Origin: Ailurus styani
Lineage: Eukaryota; Chordata; Mammalia; Carnivora; Ailuridae
Direction: 5' to 3'
NCBI GenBank assembly: GCA_002007465.1
Contig: LNAC01000348.1
Span: forward strand, 988,269 to 1,052,268
DNA: 64,000 bases
This document shows, piece by piece, positions 56,890 through 64,000 of this stretch. The notes below the pieces were generated by a model that made no database searches, had not been told where the DNA came from, and saw only the letters and a list, made by a program, of their open reading frames with translations. Numbering within the stretch: position 1 is the stretch's first letter; the number at the start of each line of letters is the position of its first letter. The translations under genes and the position numbers were made by a program.

Positions 56890-57960
56890 GCTAGTCATTA
56901 GCCATCTAGTCTGTCTCCTAACTAATCCATCCTGTACCAAGGCCAGATGAATCTTCCCAAACCACCTCAACCTTTGAGTAAAAACTGGAAAGATACAAAA
57001 CAAAACAAACCTGACAACTGTTTGGGGAAGGCAATGAGTAGGAACACGAGGAGCAGAACAAAGGGGAATTTTAGGTTTTGTCTTTAATACAATAGTATTA
57101 TTTGAATCTTTTATAGGAATGTGTTAACTATTTAGACGCTCTTAAAAAAAATACTGCTTGACATTTTTTTCTTTCCACAAGCAAAATTCTACTAACTGCC
57201 AAAACTAAAACTGAAAACCTTTCAAAAATAACAATTATTTTCTTCCATACAGGATATTTCCTCATTTAAATGTCAGTACTATAGATCAATTTTATCCTCC
57301 CTAAATTTAAGACTTTATAATCTGATATTAGTCAATGATTTTTACATAACGTTATCACATATAACAGACATCAAAACATGACATCACAGTACTTACCACA
57401 GTCTTACCTAGACAGTAAATATTTGTTGAATATCAAATTAACTATTTGTTGAAATACTTCTAACATTCCTATAGCATCAAACACTCCTTTTTCTAAAAAA
57501 GAAAAGTAGCTACAGTCCACCATATTGATTCCAGGCAATAGAGATTTTAGCTAATTCACCACCACTTGCTACCATCAACTCTAAACAAGCCTCCCCCCAA
57601 TCTCTTGAGCTCCTTCCAATCCATACACAAGCCTCCTTCCAATCTGTTCTCCACTCTCAACATGAGTAATCTTTTTTAAAAGTAAAAATAACGTCATCCC
57701 ATTGCTTAAAACTTTCAATGTCTTCTCATCAGCCTCATAAAAAAAACCAACATCCTTAACATAGCCTATAAAGCTTTATTTGATCTCATCTTTACCTAAC
57801 TCCTCAAAGGTCACTCTCCCCTCTTTGCTCACTATACTCTAAAGCACACACACGTCTTTATCTTGTTCAGAATCACTCTGCTCTCACTCACCTTTGGGCC
57901 TATAGATATAAGGTTTCTTGTATATATTCTCAGGTCAACATGTACTTCCCTAAAGTTTAT
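56890..57960 (+). mobile_element. L2 fossil, sense, fragmented
   Basis: 'ctagtctgtctcctaactaatccatcctgtacc' (56907) and 'cccattgcttaaaactttcaatgtcttctcatcagcc...ccaacatccttaacatagcctataaagctttatttgatctc' (57697-57790) follow L2 3' coding/UTR order, with unrecognised AT-rich text between. Confidence 0.6.
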
Positions 57961-58248
57961 TAAAGTATGTGATTTATTTGATTGGGGGGGAGGCAGAGAT
58001 AATCTTAAAGAAGAAATCATATCTGATTCACATAACACTCTAGAACGTAATAAGCAGTAAAAAGTTGTTGAATAACTAAACATGACAAATTAATATATTC
58101 TGTCATACTATGAACTATGTTACATACAATTATACATATTTCATTTTACTGAACATTTCTCTTAGAACTTGGGATCCTATAAAATTTTGTCACCTTTCTT
58201 TAGGACCTTTATGGTATCCTCTGAATATTGTGAAAGAAAGGGCATATC

Positions 58249-58401
58249 GGGGCATCTGAGTGGTTCAGTCGGTGAGACGTCTGGCCCCGGGGATCGAACC
58301 CCATGTCGGGCTCCCGGCTAAGCAGGAAGCCTGCTTCTCCCTCTCCTCCCCGCCTGTGCACTCTCTCTCTCAAGTAAATAAATAAATAAAACCTTAAAAA
58401 G
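58249..58401 (+). mobile_element. CAN SINE, intermediate, with head deletion
   Basis: GGGGCATCTGAGTGGTTCAGTCGGTGAGACGTCTGGCCCCGGGGATCG: the middle of the tRNA-related part is missing. The end is CCTTAAAAA and a G-run. Confidence 0.93.
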
Positions 58402-58595
58402 GGGGGGAGGGGCATAACACCAGATTGTCTTCCCACTATTCAAAGTAAAATTTGAATAGTATTATCAATTGCATATTAATTTTCATGGAACACAGAACTA
58501 AAAAAAAAAGGTTTCTCAACTTTCTGAAAGAAAAATGGTTTAAAAGAAAAATGAATTAATCCAAAGTCTTTTTCATGAAAAGCATAAAAATATAT

Positions 58596-58785
58596 GGGAC
58601 ACCTAGGTGGCTCAGTCAGTTAAGCATCTGCCTTCAACACAGGTCATGATCCCAGGGTCCTGGGATCAAGTCCCACATCGGGCTCCTTGCTTGGCAGGGA
58701 GCCTATTTCTCCCTCTGCTTGCTGCTCCCCCTCCTTGGGCATGCTCCTTCTGACAAAAAAGTTAAAAAAACACTTAAAAAAATAC
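58596..58785 (+). mobile_element. CAN SINE, intermediate
   Basis: GGGACACCTAGGTGGCTCAGTCAGTTAAGC head; tail without AATAAA units (CAAAAAAGTTAAAAAAACAC). Confidence 0.93.
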
Positions 58786-58923
58786 ACATATATATATCTA
58801 ATAGAAAGGGAAAAATGCCAGGAAACGGCTAAAACAAAAGCATATCCCCCTATTTTGTTCTTTTCTATATTTTAGTTTTTATTTTTTTAGACATAAATAC
58901 ATTAGTATATAATGTATTTATCA

Positions 58924-59055
58924 AATCCCACATCGGGCTCCTTGCTCAGGGGGCGGGAGGGGGGCCTGCTTTTCCCTCTGCCTGCTGCTCCCCCTGCTTG
59001 GGCGTGCTCCCTCTCTGACAAATTAAAAAAAAAAAAAAATCTTAAAAAAAAAAGA
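58924..59055 (+). mobile_element. CAN SINE, 5'-truncated
   Basis: Starts mid-element (CCCACATCGGGCTCCTTGC), followed by the CT-rich region and a double A-tail. The same CTTGCTC...GCTGCTCCCCC subtype as the copy at 58596. Confidence 0.9.
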
Positions 59056-59156
59056 AAAGGAAGATACGTACCATGGGATAATATCAAGAATAGATATCTT
59101 CAAATCTAACTTGAAACATACTCAAATTAGAAATAAATGATTATTTTATCACTTTA

Positions 59157-59357
59157 TTTTTTTTTAAAGATTTTATTTATTTATTTGACACAGAGAGAGA
59201 GATTACAAGTAGGCAGAGAGGCAGGCAGAGACAGGGAGAGGAGGAAGCAGGCTCCCTGCTGAGCAGAGAGCCCGATGCGGGCCTCCATCCCAGGACGCTG
59301 AGATCATGACCTGAGCCTAAAGCAGAGGCTTTAACCCACTGAGCCACCCAGGCGCCC
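59157..59357 (-). mobile_element. CAN SINE, young
   Basis: Antisense. Perfect 15-bp target duplication TATTTTATCACTTTA at 59142-59156 and 59358-59372. Confidence 0.98.
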
Positions 59358-59803
59358 TATTTTATCACTTTAAAATTAGTATTTCATTCTGCTTCATTAT
59401 AATCATATAATTTGAATGACTTCCTATTAATCAAATAAATTTATTCCAACATATTACAAAATTTTTAGCATTATTAAAATTTGGATAAAATACATATGAA
59501 ACTTTTTAAAGTATTTCAGAATTAGTGCTACTGAGAAGTAAAACAGAGCAATAAGACTCAGAATATAAAAACTACCCAAATAATTAACATAGTATATGCA
59601 ATGCTAAGAGAACTCCTACATAAGGAAATTTAAATTTATATATAAAAATTAAATTCCTACATAAGGAAAAAAAATTACAAGGTATTACCCAAGCTACTTT
59701 TAGTCAGAGCTGCCCAATATACATAGCACTATATAGTCATATTTAATATTCAGTGTATTATTACCACAAAAGGAAGACATCAAGACTACTAAACCAATTT
59801 TCT
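59358..59803. other. Unclassified AT-rich intronic sequence
   Basis: Contains a small local duplication (AATTCCTACATAAGGAAA, about 59610-59670); no element recognised. Confidence 0.4.
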
Positions 59804-59985
59804 TTTTTAAAGATTTTTTTTTAATTTTATTTATTTCACAGAGGGAGAGAGATCACAAGGAGGCAGAGAAGCAGGCAGAGAGAGGGGGAAGCAGGCTCCC
59901 CGATGCGGGCCTCGATCCCAGGACCCTGAGATCATGACCTGAGCCGAAAGCAGAGGCTTTAACCCACTGAGCCACCCAGGCGCCC
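59804..59985 (-). mobile_element. CAN SINE, young, with a small deletion
   Basis: Antisense; GCTGAGCAGGGAGCC is missing between GGCTCCCC and GATGCGGG. Target duplication CTAAACCAATTTTCT (59789-59803) and CTAAACCAACTTTCT (59986-60000). Confidence 0.97.
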
Positions 59986-59999
59986 CTAAACCAACTTTC

Positions 60000-61200
60000 T
60001 ATACCAAGTTTCTCAAGGTGTGGTTTGCAGACCTCTCAAGGTGTCTAAGACCTTTTCAAGAGGTTCACAAGGTCAAAACTATTTTCACAATAATACTAAT
60101 GTTATTTGCCTTCTTTTCTGTTTACATTTGCAACAATAGTGATAAAGCAAAGGTGACAAACCACCAGCCTTCTAGCATGAATCAAATCGTGCTCTATACT
60201 GCTAACCACTCACAGGGGGAAAAACAGCTTCATTTAAAAATGTTCTTGAAGAGAAAAAAATACTAACTTTATTAAATCTTGGCCCTTAAGATGACTTTTA
60301 TTATTCTATGTAACAAAATGGGGAGTAAACATAAAATACTTTTGCATTCTAAGTATGATGGTTGCCTTTAGGAAAAAGCACTTGTGCAATTTATCTGCAA
60401 GCTGAAAAAGCCACTTTCCCGTGGAACTTCAAAAAACAACTTCAAAACCGAGCTCATTGTTACTTCAAAAAAACAACTGACAAACTATGGTTATTAAGAC
60501 AAGTCTATCACTTCGAGGAAAATAATTGGTAATATTTGTTGCCAATGCAAAATTCAAGCTTTCAAGCATAAATTAGAATTTTTGAAAATATGTATCCATC
60601 AACATGAGCTTGAAAGCTCTTCACTACTTTTCCAAATAACCTATATAATAATTTCTAGTGTAATGGAGTACAAAATGTTTACTGATATGATTTCAGAGTC
60701 CACACTGCAACCAACCTTTAGGAAACTATTATGTACCAGGTTCTGATGAAATACCAACAAAAATTAACCACCATTATATGCACAAAATACTCCTCCCGAA
60801 TCCAACTCCTACTGTATGAAGCCAGATTTTCTCATATACTTCAATCAAAATAAAATATCAGAATAGATTGAATGCAGAAGCAGATGAAAATTTAGTTGTC
60901 TATTAGCTAGTCACTAAAGAGATTTGCAATAATATAAAATAATGCCACTCTTCCTATTAAACAATTTTTTTGTTTTGGAAAATTATGGTTATTTTTCAAA
61001 AAAATATATTATTTACATTAGCAATATTAAACCCATGTTATTTTAACTGAATTAATAAATGTTTTAAACTTGGTCTTAATTTTTGATACAGTAAATACTG
61101 ATATAACTCACCTAAAGAAAAGTTCTTTGAGGACCTCAATACTTCAAGAGTATAAAGGAGTCCCGAGACCTTAAGTTTCAGTACTATTGATCTATAGAAA
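60000..61200 (+). mobile_element. hAT transposon fossil, copy 2
   Basis: 5' text 'tttgcagacctctcaaggtgtctaagaccttttcaagaggttcacaaggtcaaaactattttcac'. A decayed transposase C-terminal region with 'ccaacctttaggaaactattatg', 'agccagattttctcatatacttcaatcaaaataaaatatcag' and 'gcagaagcagatgaaaatttagttgtc'. The 3' end is 'ggacctcaatacttcaagagtataaaggagtcccgagacc'. More complete than copy 1 at 20580-21150. Confidence 0.75.
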
Positions 61201-61338
61201 ACTGATCCAAGGGATAAACAAAAAGACATCCTAACACATCCTCCCCTACATTTTCTTCAGTAAGACTTGAAAAAATTGATTTTAACAAAAAGGTTTTAAG
61301 AGGAATCACAGTTCATAACTGCAATTAAATCATCTCCT

Positions 61339-61539
61339 GGGGCGCCTGGGTGGCTCAGTGGGTTAAAGCCGCTACCTTCGGCTCAGGTCATGATCCCAGG
61401 GTCCTGGGATCGAGGCCCGCATCCGGCTCTCTGCTCAGAGGGGAGCCTGCTTCCTCCTCTCTCTCTCTGCCTGCCTCTCTGCCTACTTGTAATCTCTCTC
61501 TGTGTGTGTCAAATAAATAAATAAAATCTTTAAAAAAAA
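61339..61539 (+). mobile_element. CAN SINE, young
   Basis: Flanks AAATCATCTCCTG on both sides (the right copy ends near 61552). Confidence 0.98.
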
Positions 61540-61779
61540 AAATCATCTCCTGAACAATCTGTTTATTCTGTGTCTTGATATATTATTAACAAAGTAAACA
61601 TTTAAACATAGTACCTGCTAACAACACAATGGAAGGAACAGGTATAAGTAAATCAGGGATTTATTTTTTTGGTTTTTTGTTTTGGAGAAAACTGAAGAAC
61701 TCAGAAACAACCTAATGAAAAACACCAGAATTGTCAGGCTGGAAGTCATACACACAGGAATAAACTTTACTAAAAACCA

Positions 61780-61930
61780 TCAGAAATTGTCAATCTGGGG
61801 GTTAAAGAGTGTACTTGTCATCATGAATACCGGGTGATGCATAGAACTGCTGAATCACTCTATTGTACACCTGAAACTAATATGACACTGTGTATTAAAT
61901 AACTGGAAGTAAAACTTAAAAATTCTTTTT
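61780..61930 (+). mobile_element. L1 3' end fragment
   Basis: 'catcatgaataccgggtgatgcatagaactgctgaatcactctattgtacacctgaaactaatatgacactgtgtattaaataactgg' is a carnivore L1 terminus. Confidence 0.8.
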
Positions 61931-61937
61931 AAAAATA

Positions 61938-62120
61938 GGGGCGCCCAGGTTGCTCTGTGGGTTTAAGCGTCTGCCTTCAGCTCAGGTCGTGATCTCCAGG
62001 TTCTGGGAGCAAGCCGCAGGTAAGGCAGGCTTCCTGCTCAGTGGGGAGTCTGCTTTTCCCTCTCCTTCCACCCCTCCCCCCACTGATGCCCGCGCTCTCT
62101 CTTTCAAATAAATTCTTAAA
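61938..62120 (+). mobile_element. CAN SINE, intermediate
   Basis: GGGGCGCCCAGGTTGCTCTGTGGG head, AAATAAATTCTTAAAAAA tail. Confidence 0.93.
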
Positions 62121-62299
62121 AAAGAAACTTTTTAAAATAAAAATAAAGAACTGTCACGCTGGACATAAGCTAGTTCAAATTTGCCCTTTCACAGAAGATA
62201 AAAGAGAGTTAAAGGCTGGTTACAATAAAACTAATTCATGATGGACTGAAGACTAGATCCAAGCTTCCAGACTTCTTCACACTTCATGAGAATTCATGT

Positions 62300-62500
62300 G
62301 CCAGGTACTGAGCAGGCACTGGAGCTATGGGAATAAACAAGACAAAGCTGGCCCTGCTTTCCTGGAGATTGGCATCAAGTGTCAAACAGGTGCAATGAGT
62401 GCTACAGAGAATACAGGATTCTATGCGAACATTTAACAGGGTGACCTGGTGGGAAAGGGAAGAGTTCTCTAAGGAAGTAACCTCCTTAAAAGTGTCATCT
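62300..62500 (-). mobile_element. L2 fossil, antisense
   Basis: 'gtgccaggtactgagcaggcactggagctatgggaataaacaagacaaagctggccctgctttcctggag' is antisense L2 3' sequence. Confidence 0.8.
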
Positions 62501-62534
62501 ACCAACATCCACCCCTCAGTTGGGGCTGGAGGTG

Positions 62535-62658
62535 GAACGGGGGGAAGCAACCTCCCTGCTGAGCAGAGAGCCCAAGATGCGGGGCTTGATCTCAGGACCC
62601 CGGGATCATGACCTGAGCCGAAGGGAGAGGCTTAACCCACTGAGCCACCCAGGTGCCC
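62535..62658 (-). mobile_element. CAN SINE fragment without poly-T end
   Basis: Antisense 5' part only (CCTCCCTGCTGAGCAGAGAGCCC...CCACCCAGGTGCCC); the A-tail end is absent. Confidence 0.9.
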
Positions 62659-62759
62659 TTCATACTTTTTTAATATGGCTATTAGAAAATTTTAAGATTA
62701 CGTATGTGCCTCACATTGTATTTCTGTGAGACAGCGCTAATCTATTCTGTAATGACTCC

Positions 62760-63440
62760 TAAACATTGATCACCAATTCTGACAATTTCCTAAGCTCCAC
62801 AACCAGTCCTCTTGATATCCTCCCACACATGTACTACTATCCAGTGACATACTTAGAAAAAAACCTTAAACTAGGAGTCATCCTTAGATTCCTCTCTTTC
62901 CCTTATACCCCATATCCAATCCACCAGTAAGTCCTATCCACCTCTGCCTTAAAAATATCCAAGCTCTCCCCTTAACTCCCCATCCCACACTAAAGTACAA
63001 GCAATTCTCACTTCCTGCCTAGACTACAAGGATACTCTCCCTGCTGGTTGATTCTAGTCTTGCCTTCCCTTCAGTATGTTTCCCACTCAGTAGCCGGAAT
63101 GATTTTTTTTAAAAGTAAATCAAGTACTCTAATGATAACCCCAACACACTTTTAATAAAATCAAACCTCTTTTAAAGGCCTTCAAGGCCCTACATAATCT
63201 CGCTCCTGACAATCTCTCTGACCTCTCTCCTACCAGTTTCCCTCTCACTATCCTCTAGGCATATTATCCTTAGAAAGATTTTTCCCATCTTTCGTTTTCC
63301 TCAGATCATCACATGGAAGATGCCATATACCCTCCAGGTCTCAGCTCTAATGTCACCTCCACAGAGTACCACTCCCTCATTTCCTTAAAGAAGTCCTCCT
63401 TCCAACTCAAATTTTCTGTATTGTCAGTCCCATTTATCGT
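62760..63440 (+). mobile_element. L2 fossil, sense
   Basis: 'gagtcatccttagattcctctctttccc...catatccaatccaccagtaagtcctatcc', 'ttcaaggccctacataatctcgctcctgac' and 'ccaggtctcagctctaatgtcacctcc' follow the L2 3' coding and UTR order over about 650 bp. Confidence 0.8.
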
Positions 63441-63469
63441 TCTGTTTTTTTTTTTTTTTAACCAGGTCA

Positions 63470-63820
63470 GAGTAATACTAGGTTTATTTGCTCTGTTGTA
63501 TTTTTTTTTAAAGTATAATTGATACACAACCTTAGAGTAGCTTCAGGTGTACAACAAAGTGGTTCCAGAGAAGTCTATACATTACGCTACGCTCACCACA
63601 AGTGTAGCTACCATCTGTCAATATACAGTACTATTACAGTATCATTAACTATATTCCCTATGCTGTGCCTTTTATTCCTATGACTTATTCATCCCATAAC
63701 TGGAAACATGTATCTCCCACTCCCCTTCATCCATTTTGCCTACCCTCCCTTCCCTCTGGCAACCATCACTTGTTCTATGTATTTACAAGAGTTAAATCCT
63801 ATGGTATTTGTCCTTCTTGG
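63470..63820 (-). mobile_element. L1 3' UTR, antisense
   Basis: 'gtataattgatacacaacc', 'agcttcaggtgtacaacaaagtggttcc', 'catctgtcaatatacag' and 'ctatattccctatgctgtgccttttattcctatgacttattcatcccataactgg' match an antisense L1 3' UTR. Confidence 0.78.
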
Positions 63821-63821
63821 T

Positions 63822-64000
63822 CTTTTTTTTTTTTAAGATTTTATTTATTTGACACAGAGAGAGAGATTACAAGTAGGCAGAGAGGCAGGCAGAGAGACAG
63901 GGAGAGGAGGAAGCAGGCTCCCCACTGAGCAGAGAGCCCGATGCGGGCCTCGATCCCAGGACGCTGAGATCATGACCTGAGCCGAAAGCAGAGGCTTTAA
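63822..64000 (-). mobile_element. CAN SINE, young, cut by the window edge
   Basis: Antisense copy from poly-T to AGAGGCTTTAA; the last 25 or so bases lie beyond the window. Confidence 0.96.

Noticed and set aside
63950..64000. tRNA-like box A/B motifs (for example GGTTAAAG and GATCGAGCC) as tRNA genes
   Set aside because: They are the tRNA-derived heads of SINEs; no cloverleaf with acceptor stem is seen.

Overview
This window looks like repeat-dense intronic DNA from a carnivore, most likely a mustelid (ferret, mink, marten, otter or badger type). The reason is the dominant repeat. About 75 tRNA-derived CAN SINEs (SINEC) are scattered over both strands and make up roughly a fifth of the bases. 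The youngest copies share a 5' signature (GTGGGTTAAAGCCTCTGC) that I associate with mustelids. There is no bacterial, phage or organellar signal, no CRISPR array and no operon structure.

The only functional protein-coding sequence I can support is one 168-bp exon on the minus strand at 25183-25350. It encodes 56 residues of ABI1 (Abl interactor 1, a WAVE regulatory complex subunit) and has a consensus acceptor and donor. The rest of the window is therefore the 3' part of the ABI1 intron before this exon (25351-64000) and the 5' part of the intron after it (1-25182). I found no other ABI1 exon. An RPS25 processed pseudogene with a perfect 15-bp target-site duplication (25422-25952, plus strand) sits just upstream of the ABI1 acceptor.

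Layout. 1-5 kb: a TA-flanked DNA transposon fossil, a three-level MIR/SINE nest, an MLT1 LTR and an N-associated tandem duplication. 5-13 kb: SINEs, L2 and MIR fossils, and a 180-bp, about 98% identical inverted repeat (10642-10821 and 12445-12625) that no repeat family I recognise explains. 13-21 kb: an old LTR, a hAT-like fragment, an MLT2 LTR broken by SINEs and by a 320-N assembly gap, a second MLT2-like LTR and a hAT element. 21-25 kb: an old L1 with a younger L1 nested in it, ending beside the ABI1 exon. 26-38 kb: SINE clusters (several at re-used target sites), an antisense L1 and L1 3' ends. 39-41 kb: a decayed antisense ERVL pol segment (integrase and dUTPase regions). 45-55 kb: two long decayed L1s full of SINEs. 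55-64 kb: L2 fossils, a second copy of the hAT element, L1 3' ends and more SINEs.

Nothing suggests a previously undescribed gene system. The points most worth a second look are the unexplained inverted repeat, a 26-bp 'micro-SINE' insertion with a perfect 15-bp target-site duplication (32299-32354), the retrocopy beside the ABI1 acceptor, and two places where sequence is duplicated on either side of a single N. Family names for old repeats come from remembered consensus sequences, not a database search, and edges of old elements are accurate only to tens of bases.
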